Assembly (NCBI GenBank): GCA_027309085.1
Contig: DAIDDL010000003.1
Location: forward strand, 51,643-115,642
DNA: 64,000 nucleotides
Direction: 5' to 3'
Origin: Sulfobacillus sp.
GTDB lineage: Bacteria > Bacillota > Sulfobacillia > Sulfobacillales > Sulfobacillaceae
The position numbers and the translations under genes were made by a program. The notes under the pieces were generated by a model that saw nothing but the letters and a program-made list of their open reading frames with translations, had not been told where the DNA came from and searched no databases. Each line of letters begins with the position of its first letter. The first letter of the stretch is position 1. This document shows positions 25,899-35,037 of the stretch, piece after piece.

Positions 25899-27176
25899 CT
25901 AAGGTCGACACTGCCTACGCGATGGAGGGTGCCTGTGTCATCAAAGTTGAGAACGGTCCAGTCGCCCAGCGGGGTGAGTCCCGCGTCGACGGCGTCGTTC
26001 CACAGAGCCTCACTAATCACCATCTGCTCTAGATGCAGCGTATCACGGATGATGAGCACTCGGGCCTTGGCAGGATCGCGACCATTGACGGTGCGTAGCG
26101 CGACCTCAATGGCGTCGTGGTCATTGGCCATCACCATGGGAGTTTTAATGGGATTGAATTCGGTCGAGGTTAACGCGTTGGTGTACGTCTTCGGCCAGTC
26201 AATCGCCTCATACGCGCGGCGCGACACACTGTCTGCAAGGCCAATACCATTGGCATTGCCTTGGGTTTCCGGCGTGAGGCTCAGCACGACGATTTTTGCA
26301 ATATGAGGGCCGGGATAGGGGGCATCCGGCGGACCATATCGACCGGTGACGTTGGGATCCATTCCATCCCCAGAAATGTTCTTGCCCAATTTAGCGACGG
26401 CTAGCACATCCAGATCATCGAAGGGCAGACGGGCCATCCAGTCGCGTGCCTTTTCCAGCAGTTTTGGCTCTTCCTCGAGAATTTCGTTAGCGGGCACGGC
26501 ACGGATGAGGGCGGTCTCTTCATGTCCATTCTCAACTAAAGCCAAGCCGAACGCCACTGGGAGTGTTTTGATGATCAAGGACGCGACGTCGGGAATGACT
26601 GTCAAAGACAGGAAATCCACGCGTGTGGACGGCAGCCGCCCCTCGTTGCTTGCCGAACCCAATCGCCAGCATTTTCGCCAGTCCGCTTTCAATGGGGCCA
26701 TGAAAGGCGGTGTGGGGCTTTACACGGTTGATGGGAATGATGCCATCGGCTTCCAAAGCGGCACGGCTAAAGTGGATGGGGGTCCCATCATCTTGTTCGC
26801 CAATTACTTCGGTGTCCATGCGGGCGTCGATGCGGACCCTCATTGATTTCTCAGTAATTCCATAACTGGCGAGCACTTCCTTTTGTCCCTCGGGTGTCGA
26901 GCCGCCATGCGATCCCATGGTCGGCACAATAATGACGTCCGCTCCTAAAGCCCTGATTTCATCGATGGTGACCTTGGCAATGATGGCGAGATTTGCGATG
27001 CCGCGGCTGCCGATGCCAATTGCATATGTCTTGTTGGGAGAAATCTGTAACGACACATGGGCTATCTCGCGTTTTACTGCGGCCACGATGTCGGTCTCTA
27101 GGGGACCTTTGAGGGTCTGGTAGATAGGCCGGAAGCGTGGCCAGTCTACCGATGGAAATGAGGATAAGTCTAACAT
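25895..27176 (-). pseudogene. Lactate-racemase-domain (LarA-like, DUF2088) protein split by one frameshift
   Basis: Full-length homologue of LarA-type nickel-pincer racemase domain proteins if one frame change near 26600 is allowed. The first part, starting MLDLSSFPSVDWPRF at ATG 27176 after AAAGGAG, contains YAIGIGSRGIANLA, VPTMGSHGGSTPEGQ, IPINRVKPHTAFHGPIESG and KMLAIGFGKQRGA. The second part continues VIPDVASLIIKTLPVAFGLA, EILEEEPKLLEKA, LGKNISGDGMDPNVTGRYG, and ends GTLHRVGSVDLS. The rest of the sequence is well preserved, so the lesion is recent, or a base-call error. Role in relatives: racemisation or epimerisation of hydroxy acids; the DeoR gene upstream likely shares its transcript. 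Confidence 0.72.
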
Positions 27177-27234
27177 GACGACTCCTTTCATGAAAACCAG
27201 CGGTTGCCATCCCCGGCCCCTCAGTGCACAGTCC

Positions 27235-28035
27235 TCACAAAAGGTTGCTGGATGTCTGACTCGACTGATTAAGTGGCGGGTTATAGGGTACCAGTATAAG
27301 TTCCACCCCAAACTTCCGAATTTTTTTTTGTACTTCAGTGGGCATGCGATCATCACTGACCAAAATATCGATGCTCTCCAATGGGGCTACTGTGATGAGG
27401 GCGGATTCTTGAAATTTGGTGAAATCAGTGACCAAAATGACCTTCCTAACGCGAGAAATCATAGTGCGCTTGGCGGCGACCGAATCCACAGAAAAGTTGC
27501 TTAAGCCGTGGTCCACATTGACGACCGCTGTTGACAAGATGACAACGTCTGCATTGATCTGGTCGAGAAAGGCGGTCGTAAAGTGCCCCAATAAAGACGC
27601 TGTATCGGGCTGGTACTCACCGGCCGTTACGAGCACTTGTACCATGGCCTTCTCGCCTAAAGCTGCTGCTGTAGGGAGAGAATTGGTAATAGCAGTGAGT
27701 GGGAGGTCATTGGGAATGTGACGCGCAACTTCGAGAACGGTGGTGCCCGCGTCAAGTATCACAACCTGTTTAGGTTCCAGCAAACTCGCGACCTGAGATC
27801 CTAGTAGTCTTTTAACCTCGGGTTCTTCCTTGAGACGTTCAGCCCACTTGCGACCATATTGCAGGTTGGGCCGGATTATCGCCCCTCCCGTGGTTCGGAT
27901 GATAAGATTACGTTCTTCAAGGGACTGTAGGTCTCGATAAATGGTCATTGGAGAGACGTTAAAACGGTCGGCCAACGTACGCACCGACAATTGAGTCTCG
28001 CGAAGCAGCATGTGGATAATTTCATCTTGACGCAT
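27235..28035 (-). CDS. DeoR-family transcriptional regulator
   Basis: 266-residue repressor. The N-terminal helix-turn-helix reads MLLRETQLSVRTLADRFNVS, PMTIYRDLQSLEERN, LIIRTTGGAII, the standard DeoR signature. The C-terminal sensor domain (ISOCOT/DeoRC fold) shows VVILDAGTTVLEVARHIP, LTAITNSLPTAAAL, ADVVILSTAVVNVDHGLSNF, and SRVRKVILVTDFTKFQ. Such proteins sense phosphorylated sugars or sugar acids. It precedes the LarA-like gene on the same strand by 58 bases, and may also control the DUF1537-PdxA2 pair. Start ATG 28035 follows AGGAGATTTCC. Confidence 0.9.
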   Translation of the reverse strand: MRQDEIIHMLLRETQLSVRTLADRFNVSPMTIYRDLQSLEERNLIIRTTGGAIIRPNLQYGRKWAERLKEEPEVKRLLGSQVASLLEPKQVVILDAGTTVLEVARHIPNDLPLTAITNSLPTAAALGEKAMVQVLVTAGEYQPDTASLLGHFTTAFLDQINADVVILSTAVVNVDHGLSNFSVDSVAAKRTMISRVRKVILVTDFTKFQESALITVAPLESIDILVSDDRMPTEVQKKIRKFGVELILVPYNPPLNQSSQTSSNLL

Positions 28036-28489
28036 TCAGGAAATCTCCTTGTTGGTCGTTTAGGAGACCGAAAAGGCCCTCTTTTGTACAGGGGCTGATC
28101 CGATGCGGTATCCCGGATTCACCCCCCGCGAAAATTTCGGTAGACGGTGAGAGACATACGAGCTTGCTTGTGTGGATAGTCGTCTCGTGAAAAGGCCTAC
28201 CCCCGTGTCAATGTTAATTCTGCACAGCCACTGTGATTGTTTCGCATCTATTGTCTTACTTATCGTACGCGTTTTGCAACATGAAAAGTAAAACGAGATC
28301 CGCGATTATTTGCAGCACAATGCAGTAGAATAAAGACAGGAAAGAAATTAGAAGAAATCCGAGTCAAGTGCACCATGTGCTGGCACGCGGATTTCGGGGA
28401 CTTAATCTCTTAAAATTGGTGGTATGGACCGTGTTGGCGATCGTCGCTGTGGAGGTAATACGCGACGAGGGCGGCGCGGAATTTTTGGG
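28036..28489. other. Intergenic region upstream of deoR-like gene
   Basis: About 450 bases. The minus-strand promoter of the regulator should lie here. The plus strand from about 28430 onward begins to show eroded enolase-superfamily sequence. No RNA gene or perfect repeat seen. Confidence 0.3.
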
Positions 28490-28910
28490 GGAGTAGATGC
28501 CAACAACAGGTTGACTTATCCGGACGCCCTCTGGTGGAGCTCACAACGGGAAGAGCTTGGCGAGCATTACTTTTAGGAACCCATCCCGACTGACCAACCA
28601 ACATTATCTGTCTGGCGCAGACACTCGATATTACGATAGCGGGATACGAAATCGAGACTAGCGCGTTCGGACGAGATTTCATTATTTCGGGGTGGATATT
28701 GTGCAGTCCGGCTGCCTATGGGCGGGATAACCGACGTCCGACGCGTTGCAGATCTAGCGCGAGTGTTCGGCCTTCCGTTTATTCCCCACTATCTTGCGGG
28801 AGTGCGGGCATTGTTCGGATTTACACCTTGCAGCAACAATGTCCAGTACATCGTGGCAGGAACTTCATTTCCGAATCCGCTTCGGGGTGAACTGCTCACG
28901 GAACCTCTCA
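28490..28910 (+). pseudogene. Enolase-superfamily (MR/MLE) dehydratase, decayed C-terminal part
   Basis: Plus-strand pieces line up with the barrel domain of acid-sugar dehydratases: GVDANNRLTYPDALW with the first metal Asp, REELGEHYF followed by a stop, then EPIPTDQP (second ligand), LAQTLDITIAGYEIETSAFG (third ligand region), and, in another frame, MGGITDVRRVADLARVFGLP, FIPHYLAG, PNPLRGELLTEPLSV. Stops and frameshifts separate them. It directly abuts a fragment of a 3-hydroxyisobutyrate-dehydrogenase-like gene. Confidence 0.7.
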
Positions 28911-29115
28911 GCGTGGTTGTCTTAACCATCGAGACGGTGGCTGAAGCCTTAACATTGGCAGAGCCCGCAGGGGTAGACGCGGGTTTCGCATCGGGCTTCA
29001 TGGCAAATATCTGGGTATCGCGCTTGAGACTGCTGATGCAGTTCAACTTTCCACTGCCTCATTCGGCTTTAGCGCTCATGCACATGGCCAACCTGATCCA
29101 AAAGGGATACGGGGG
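28911..29115 (+). pseudogene. Internal fragment of a 3-hydroxyisobutyrate dehydrogenase-like gene
   Basis: In the frame that ends the preceding pseudogene, the sequence changes to TIETVAEALTLAEPAGVDAG, RLRLLMQFNFPLPHSALALM, which resembles the all-helical C-terminal domain of beta-hydroxyacid dehydrogenases (AEAL-x-LAE-x-AGVD). No Rossmann domain precedes it. Confidence 0.5.
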
Positions 29116-29178
29116 CGCTAGATCATGCAGCCCCGGTACTCGGTGTTAAGGAGAGGGACCCGAGCATTGAACGTCTCC

Positions 29179-29922
29179 CTAAAGGGTCACGCCGGCGTCC
29201 ACTACGACCACTTGTCCCGTCATGCTGTCGGTCTGGATGAGGGCGATTACTTGTTGGGTCACGTCTTCCAGAGAGGGCATGGCATGAAGCGGCGACTCGT
29301 TAAGAAACGAGGCAACGGTTGCCGGATTGTGTCCACGGCTCCAGCGGGTGTCCAATAATCCTGGCGCCACGCTGTTGACCAGTATTGTGGGAGCCAGTGC
29401 TTTGGCAAGAACGCGTGTCATGTGAATGACGCTCGCCTTGGAAGCACAATAGGGGAGGCTTGATCCTTGGGATTTGAGGCCAGCGACCGAGGAAATGATC
29501 ACAATCCGCCCGCTCCCCCGGGACCTCATTTGGGTCGCTGCACGGCGCGCGGTAAGCCATGTGCCCTTGACATTGACTGCAAAAACATGGTCCCATTCCT
29601 CTTCGGTAACCCCGTCGAGGTCGCTGAAGTCGCGAAATACAGTGGTTCCAGCGTTGGCAACCAAGATATCTACGCCACCGCTGCTGTTGGCGATAGTTGC
29701 AAACATTGCTTCGACGTCTGCGGATCGGCTTACGTCCGCTTGCACCGCAAAGGCGGTGCCGCCTGTCTTTTGGATTACGCTGACGGTATCTTCGGCATCA
29801 GAGACAGATTCTCGGTAATTAATCCAAACGGTGGCGCCCTGAGAGGCTAGAACGCTTGATATAACTCGGCCGAGACCGGTTCCCCCTCCTGTGACTAGCG
29901 CGACTTTATTATTGATGTTCAT
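29179..29922 (-). CDS. Short-chain dehydrogenase/reductase (FabG-like SDR)
   Basis: Intact 247-residue classical SDR. It shows VALVTGGGTGLGRVISSVLA, then NYRESVSDAE (suggesting NADP preference by the Arg after strand 2), VDILVANAGTTVFRD, IVIISSVAGLKSQG with the catalytic Ser, YCASKASVIHMTRVLA with Tyr and Lys, and NSVAPGLLDTRW. Start ATG 29922 lies behind a strong AAGGAGG. It stands alone between pseudogenes on the opposite strand and may be the survivor of a sugar-acid pathway. A longer in-frame start upstream is rejected because the fold begins at MNINNKVALVTGG. Confidence 0.87.
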   Translation of the reverse strand: MNINNKVALVTGGGTGLGRVISSVLASQGATVWINYRESVSDAEDTVSVIQKTGGTAFAVQADVSRSADVEAMFATIANSSGGVDILVANAGTTVFRDFSDLDGVTEEEWDHVFAVNVKGTWLTARRAATQMRSRGSGRIVIISSVAGLKSQGSSLPYCASKASVIHMTRVLAKALAPTILVNSVAPGLLDTRWSRGHNPATVASFLNESPLHAMPSLEDVTQQVIALIQTDSMTGQVVVVDAGVTL

Positions 29923-30033
29923 AAGGGACCTCCTTGATATGTTGGGAACATGTTCCTCTGTATTGTAGCACTGAAGCCTACGGATGTCAGAATTTTGGGG
30001 GATTGGCCAGCGGTAGGTAGGGAGGCGATAGGC

Positions 30034-30590
30034 ATGAATATGGGATGGATAGGATTGGGAGCCATGGGGTTTCCAATGGCGCGGGCTCGGTTGGATCAAG
30101 GGCGGTCGGTGACCGCCTATGACATTCGGCCCTCAAGGGTTCGAGACTTAGCAGATCTGGGTGCAGGTGTGGATTCCATAATTTACGGAGGTGGACGGAT
30201 CGGCTTTGTGGCTCAGTGTCGACGGGTCTTGATGGAGCAAGGGGTGCTTAACCAAAACTCAGACCCGGTACCTTGCTGTGTGTTCAGTACCATTGGTCCA
30301 AAGGCGATTGGGGAGCTGGAATAAGGTCGGGCTCGGGGGCATCTGTCGATTATGTATAGTGGATCAATCCAAGTCCACGATATGGCCAAATCGATTTTTT
30401 AGCGGTTTTGGCCAATAACCAAGGATCTGGGCATGGTGCAGGAGGAGAAGCGGAGGCCTCGGTTTTTCTCGCGTCGACGGTTTTTCAGGTATGTCTGGTC
30501 ACGGGTGGGGGCCGATGGATGACGCCGTCGTTATCGAACTCTATCGAGCCATGGCGGGATTATCCAAACACGAGGGAAAGACAAGGGAGG
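30034..30590 (+). pseudogene. 3-hydroxyisobutyrate dehydrogenase-like gene with its middle deleted
   Basis: The N-terminal Rossmann domain reads MNMGWIGLGAMGFPMARARL, TAYDIRPSRVRDLADLGAGV, then the frame erodes and stops at 30324. Further down, after frame changes, the C-terminal end is recognisable as KDLGMVQEE, AEASVFLASTVFQ and DDAVVIELYRAMAGLSKHEG. The central substrate-binding region (DAPVSG) and catalytic Lys are missing. The fragment at 28911-29115 carries part of a C-terminal domain, but overlaps are unclear. Confidence 0.7.
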
Positions 30591-30674
30591 ACCTGGCGTG
30601 ACCGGGTTCCCCTCGATTGATCAATGCTGTCAGCTTAAGGATTGGCAGCCAGCAATTCCCTTTCAGTACGAGGT

Positions 30675-31592
30675 TTAGTAAATGCCGTCGCGGTACGGAT
30701 GTAATAAAGAGTATACTGCATTGAGGTTAGGAATTTGCGCACCCATTTCGTTTCCCATTCGAATGAGGTCTCCTTGTAAACTTTCCACTTCAAGGGGCTT
30801 TCCTTGTTGCAGGTCCCGTTGCAATGACGAGGTCATTGTGGGTGGAACCGATTTAAAGCGTTTCAGCACATCTTCGACCAATGTCGGCGGCACTTGGGGA
30901 TGTTGTGCTTGTGCGATTGCGGCGGCTTCCTGAACCATAGTTTCGAGAAAGCTCCATGTAATCTCGTCCTCGATGGCGACCCCGATGGAATCCCGTAGGA
31001 CTGCGGTAATGCCGCTAAGACAGGCGAGAAAAACATATTTCACCCACATTTCCGCCAGAATGTCAGAACTCCTCCTCGCGGAAATGGAAGCTCGGACGAA
31101 TTGGTGCTGGAGTCTCTCGGCCATGCCTGTATCGGGTTCGCCAAGCCAGCCGTATACGATATCCTGCATGGATGACGAGTGAATGATCGTACCGTCCGAT
31201 TCGAGGGTGGACTCGATGTAGCAGGCACCGCCCATCACATGCTCCTTACCAAATTCTTGTACAAGCCGTTCGATGTGGCCAATGCCGTTTAACAACGGGA
31301 GGATTACAGCGCCTTGATGCACGAGAGTTTGTAAATTTGGCAACACCGATGTTAGGTGATAATTCTTAACGGCAAGTAAGGCGAGTTCCGGTGCCTCTAT
31401 GTCTGAAACAGTGGTAGTCACCGTGGGAAAGACGGCAAATTCCTCGTTTCCACTTCGAATCCGAAGCCCTTGACTTCGAATTTGCTGCAACCGTTGGTTG
31501 CGAACCAAAAAAGTCACGGACGCACCGCTACGTGCAAGTTTTGCGCCGAAGAATCCGCCCACTGCTCCTGCTCCGATCACAACAACGTTCAT
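30675..31592 (-). CDS. 2-dehydropantoate 2-reductase (PanE/ApbA) family protein, probably not a true ketopantoate reductase
   Basis: Intact 305-residue NADP-dependent reductase. The dinucleotide loop VIGAGAVGGFFGAKLARSG opens the protein, followed by LLAVKNYHLTSVL, ILPLLNGIGHIERL and VMGGACYIESTL. In the C-terminal domain WVKYVFLACLSGITAVLR keeps the catalytic Lys, but the two Asn residues that bind ketopantoate in E. coli PanE (pattern K-x3-N-x3-N) are replaced by Leu and Ser. This is typical for catabolic relatives acting on other 2-keto acids. Start ATG 31592 follows GGGAGGTTG. It sits at the end of the sugar-acid graveyard, next to a decayed acyl-CoA synthetase on the same strand. Confidence 0.82.
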   Translation of the reverse strand: MNVVVIGAGAVGGFFGAKLARSGASVTFLVRNQRLQQIRSQGLRIRSGNEEFAVFPTVTTTVSDIEAPELALLAVKNYHLTSVLPNLQTLVHQGAVILPLLNGIGHIERLVQEFGKEHVMGGACYIESTLESDGTIIHSSSMQDIVYGWLGEPDTGMAERLQHQFVRASISARRSSDILAEMWVKYVFLACLSGITAVLRDSIGVAIEDEITWSFLETMVQEAAAIAQAQHPQVPPTLVEDVLKRFKSVPPTMTSSLQRDLQQGKPLEVESLQGDLIRMGNEMGAQIPNLNAVYSLLHPYRDGIY

Positions 31593-31734
31593 GGATTTTC
31601 AACCTCCCTATCGCAATTAGGTACTGTTTGCATCTTTTGAACCCCTAAAAGTCCTTGGACCGTTGCCGTCCCCACAATGCCCACCTCTCAGGGGTGCCGT
31701 GTCCGGGCCATCGTCTAGATTTGTTTTGACAATC

Positions 31735-32323
31735 TAGCATCAACGAGAGGACTCACGGGCACGACAAATGCGTTAATGATTTCCCCGCGAATTGGACCGG
31801 GCTTCGCGATGACGGCAGCCATGGCGAGGATGTCTAGCGATCACAGAGTCAATTTGGACGGACCGATAGCCTGACGAATCGATAATGTCATCTGCGCGTC
31901 CCGCAAAGAAGAAGTTTCTCTGCTCGTCTTGTTTGGCAACGTCTCCGGTATGAATGCGGTTGGCAAAGGTTTTGGCGGCTGTCTCTTCCGGTAGGTTCCA
32001 GATGAAGAAACCTGGGTCCGATATGCTGACGGTCACCTCGCCGACCTGCCCTATAGGCGTGTCTGTTCCGTCGTACTTTGTGCAAGAAAAACTCCGACAC
32101 GGTCTCCATGACTTATACCCAGAGCTTGGAGGCCGTTGGCTAATTGAGCACTTTTTATTGGTAGTTCCCCAAATGTGTACCGCGTAAAAGAGAAGTCTTC
32201 ATGCACGGTCAGGATGGCGACTACCGTGTCGTCTTTACTATTGAAGACTCCGCTTCCAATATTGAACTTGGAGAGAATGTCCCACCGAAACTGACGGCAT
32301 AGCGCCTCATACTGGTCTTTCAT
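31735..32323 (-). pseudogene. Acetyl-CoA-synthetase-like AMP ligase with its core deleted
   Basis: The N-terminus is readable from ATG 32323: YEALCRQFRWDILSKFNIGS, RYTFGELPIKSAQLANGLQA, LGISHGDRVGVFLAQS. The sequence then jumps to the C-terminal domain, GQVGEVTVSISDPGFFIW, FANRIHTGDVAKQDEQR, FFFAGRADDIIDSSGYR and, after a frame change, IRGEIINAFVVPVS. About 300 residues including the AMP-binding signature are missing, and the catalytic Lys region at the end is absent. A dead gene made by internal deletion. Confidence 0.75.
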
Positions 32324-32895
32324 GCGTCTTTTGTCTCCTTCGATCCCTTATCTGAAGAGATATTGGTCTCCGCATCGTTTGGAGTGCTCGAATGTCTTTC
32401 GATGACAGAAATAAAAAGCAGACTTCACAACTATCTTAGTCTAATTATCGGCTTGTGACGTAATAATTTTTAAATTTGGCTTCATGGTGCGGGGGTTGTC
32501 AAAACCGTTGGCAATGGTAAATGTGCAACCGTGCGTATCCGCAGAATGTCCGCAAGTAGTTGATAACCTGTGTTAAAAAATAAAGTATGAGACTGTTGAC
32601 ATACATCTAAATATACAGTATTCTCAATTTATAACTATTGAAAATTTATCCTCCTGCCGACTTGGATTCTTCGTGAAACCCAGATGGCGGTTCGTATTCA
32701 GAAAAGTCATGGCACTCGGTTTACACCTTAGACATAATTCCGATCACTAGGAAGTCCGATAAAGAGGAACGAACCTGCTCTTCGCTATATTGCGTTGCTG
32801 CTGTTAAAAAATCACAAGTCCGTGGAGAATGTCGTTTGCGCATGCTGTCCGCGAGGCGACAGGTTCTGCCGTAACATACAAGGGGGAAGACTTTC
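32324..32895. other. Regulatory/leader region of the LIV-type operon
   Basis: 570 bases without a convincing gene. It contains the promoter described separately and then a leader of about 265 bases before the binding-protein gene. A minus-strand frame covering 32721-33317 is antisense to the real gene and shows no family. No classical riboswitch was recognised in the leader. Confidence 0.35.
32596..32624 (+). promoter_or_regulatory. Sigma-A-like promoter of the branched-chain-type ABC importer operon
   Basis: TTGACA at 32596-32601, a 17-base spacer and TATTCT at 32619-32624 lie in an AT-rich patch. If used, transcription starts around 32632 and leaves a leader of roughly 265 bases before the first gene. 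Confidence 0.5.
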
Positions 32896-32898
32896 GTG

Positions 32899-34116
32899 AT
32901 GAATGCAAAGATTAGTGTAGGTGTCATGGTGCTAGTAAGTGCTGGGTTACTTGCTGGGTGCGGATCAAGCGCCACTGGGGCTAGCGGGTCTAGTTCTACA
33001 GTCACCATTGTGTCTCTACGGGCGACATCGGGGCCGACTGCCTCACTGGGAGTCCCGGGCAATAATGCACTGGAGACCGAGGTGAAGGCTATCAATGCAA
33101 AAGGGGGGTTGCTCGGAAAGAAAATTGTGCTGAAGATTATTAATACGCAGGGATCGCCTGACCAAGCGACGAACGACGCGCGGCAGGCTGTTCTTGATGA
33201 CCACGCAGTGGCGCTGTTTGGTGGTGTGAGCAGTGGGGACCTGGCATACACTGAGGAAGTGGCAGCGAAATACAAGACCGTTCTGTTTTCGTATACTGCC
33301 AATGATGCGGTATTCACCAGAACTAAGGCGTATACGCCCTACTTTTTTTCTATTGTTCCGAGTACCCTGATGGAACCCATGGCAGTAGCACGACTCTTCA
33401 AGAAAGAGGGATGGACCCGCATTTACACCATCTCGCCCAACTATTCATTTGGCCACGCGGAAGTTTCTGGGTTCCTAAGTGCGCTAAAGCAATTGGGCGT
33501 ACACTATACACTCCTTGGGGAACAATGGCCTGCGCTGGGAGCGTCAAACTTTACGAGTAACATCTCGGCTATTTTAAGCGCACATCCTCAAGCGGTGTTT
33601 GGGGGCATATACGGATCTGACCTGGAGACCTTTACCAAAGAGGCCGTAGGATATAACTTCTTCAAGAAAACACATTTCGCGGCACAATACGGGGCAATCG
33701 ACATGCAGGCACTCGAAGGCTCGTTGCCGGTCGGGGCGATTGGATTTGCGCGAGGTGGCTGGTGGACCCTTAATTCACCTCAGGTGAAATCGTGGGCGAA
33801 ACAATATGACTCAACCTACGGGAGTTATCCCTCCTCGTACTCAATGCTTGGCACTATGGCGTTTCAATCATGGGTCTATGCTGTCAAGAAGGAGCATTCG
33901 TTCGATTCCTCTAAACTCATTAACGTTCTTCCTGGTGCTACAATCTCAACAGCGTTTGGGAACATGACTATCAGGGGGTGTGACCACCAGGCCGAAATCC
34001 CGGAATATGTTGGTGCTCTGAGTAACACCAATTCACCTTATCCCTTTGGGACCTATAACCCAGAATACACCGAACCAGCCAGCAAGATTCTCCCCGCGTG
34101 CCCCACGGGCCAGTAA
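32899..34116 (+). CDS. ABC transporter substrate-binding lipoprotein (LIV/HAAT type)
   Basis: Receptor of a branched-chain-amino-acid-type importer, about 405 residues. A signal peptide VGVMVLVSAGLLAGCG with lipobox LLAGC is followed by a Ser/Gly-rich linker. The mature protein follows the PBP1 LivJ-like fold: VSLRATSGPTASLGVPGNNA, KAINAKGGLLGKKIVLKIIN, DARQAVLDDHAVALFGGVSS, RIYTISPNYSFGHAEVSGFL and HPQAVFGGIYGSDLETFTKE. GTG 32896 and ATG 32899 both follow GGGGGAAG; ATG is taken. Members of this family also bind aromatic, carboxylic or amide compounds. The CoA-transferase at the end of the operon hints at a carboxylic acid rather than an amino acid. Confidence 0.88.
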   Translation: MNAKISVGVMVLVSAGLLAGCGSSATGASGSSSTVTIVSLRATSGPTASLGVPGNNALETEVKAINAKGGLLGKKIVLKIINTQGSPDQATNDARQAVLDDHAVALFGGVSSGDLAYTEEVAAKYKTVLFSYTANDAVFTRTKAYTPYFFSIVPSTLMEPMAVARLFKKEGWTRIYTISPNYSFGHAEVSGFLSALKQLGVHYTLLGEQWPALGASNFTSNISAILSAHPQAVFGGIYGSDLETFTKEAVGYNFFKKTHFAAQYGAIDMQALEGSLPVGAIGFARGGWWTLNSPQVKSWAKQYDSTYGSYPSSYSMLGTMAFQSWVYAVKKEHSFDSSKLINVLPGATISTAFGNMTIRGCDHQAEIPEYVGALSNTNSPYPFGTYNPEYTEPASKILPACPTGQ

Positions 34117-34154
34117 TTTTTCGCGTCATAATTCCACGGTAGGAGGGCGTGCCT

Positions 34155-35036
34155 GTGTCGGGAGAAACTCTGATAATCGAGATTGCATCTGCACTTTCAA
34201 TTGCGGCGGTGCTATTCATTGTATCAAGCGGTATGACCCTCGTCTTTGGTACCATGCGTGTGATCAATATGGCCCACGGGTCCTTTTATATGTTCGGAGC
34301 ATATCTGTTGGCGATTACGTTTAAAAATTTTGATCATCGGCTGGTTAGTTTTGCTTTAGCCTTGATCCTTTCAGCAGCAGCCGTGGCATTGGTCGGGATT
34401 ATTATTGAATTTGTGATTCTGCGGCGTCTGTATGAGGGGGAGCATCTTTTACAATTGTTGGCGACGTGGGCACTGATGCTAATTTTCGAGGAGGTTGCTA
34501 TAGACGTCTGGGGCTCTGCGACGGTGACGCCGCCGAGCCCTGTTGAAATTTCAGGCTCACTTACGCTTGGAGGCGCCAGCGTACCTACCTTCGACATCTT
34601 TCTAGTCATTGTGGCGGCGATAATTTTTGTGGCGCTATGGCTATTTACCAACCGCATGGGAATTGGTCGGTTGTTACGTGCCGCGGTTGAAGACCACGAG
34701 TTGTTGTCTACGCTGGGTGTAAACGTTCGGCAACTATACACGGTGGCCTTCGCAGTTGGTGCAAGTCTTGCAGCGCTAGGTGGGGCAGCTATCGCACCGC
34801 AAATCTCGGTGGGCCCGGGTATTGATCTTAGTATTTTAGTGGAGTCATTTGTAGTGGCCGTCGTGGGGGGGCTCGGTAGCATTAACGGAGCCGTGATCGG
34901 GGCTATTATTATTGGGTTTGCAGAGACCTTTGGCTCCCGGTATTTTCCAAATATGTCGGAGGCTGCAATCTATATCGTGATGGTCGTGGTCTTAATCGTT
35001 CGTCCACGGGGAATTTTGGGACGGGAGGAGTTTTAA
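34155..35036 (+). CDS. livH: LivH-type ABC transporter permease
   Basis: Membrane subunit of the importer, about 293 residues with hydrophobic helices throughout. LivH motifs include LFIVSSGMTLVFGTMRVINM, AHGSFYMFGAY, LLRAAVEDHELLSTLGVNVR (EAA-like cytoplasmic loop) and VVGGLGSINGAVIGAIIIGF. AGGAGGG at 34141-34147 gives best spacing to GTG 34155; GTG 34149 is too close. It lies 38 bases after the receptor gene and one base before the LivM gene. Confidence 0.88.
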   Translation: MSGETLIIEIASALSIAAVLFIVSSGMTLVFGTMRVINMAHGSFYMFGAYLLAITFKNFDHRLVSFALALILSAAAVALVGIIIEFVILRRLYEGEHLLQLLATWALMLIFEEVAIDVWGSATVTPPSPVEISGSLTLGGASVPTFDIFLVIVAAIIFVALWLFTNRMGIGRLLRAAVEDHELLSTLGVNVRQLYTVAFAVGASLAALGGAAIAPQISVGPGIDLSILVESFVVAVVGGLGSINGAVIGAIIIGFAETFGSRYFPNMSEAAIYIVMVVVLIVRPRGILGREEF

Positions 35037-35037
35037 T

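Noticed and set aside
30034-30324. 3-hydroxyisobutyrate dehydrogenase-like frame of 97 residues as a small functional gene
   Set aside because: It holds only part of the Rossmann domain, then erodes; the C-terminal end of the same family follows out of frame, so it is a pseudogene.
32721-33317. 198-residue minus-strand frame across the LIV receptor start
   Set aside because: It covers the signal peptide and lipobox of the real gene on the other strand and has no recognisable domain.
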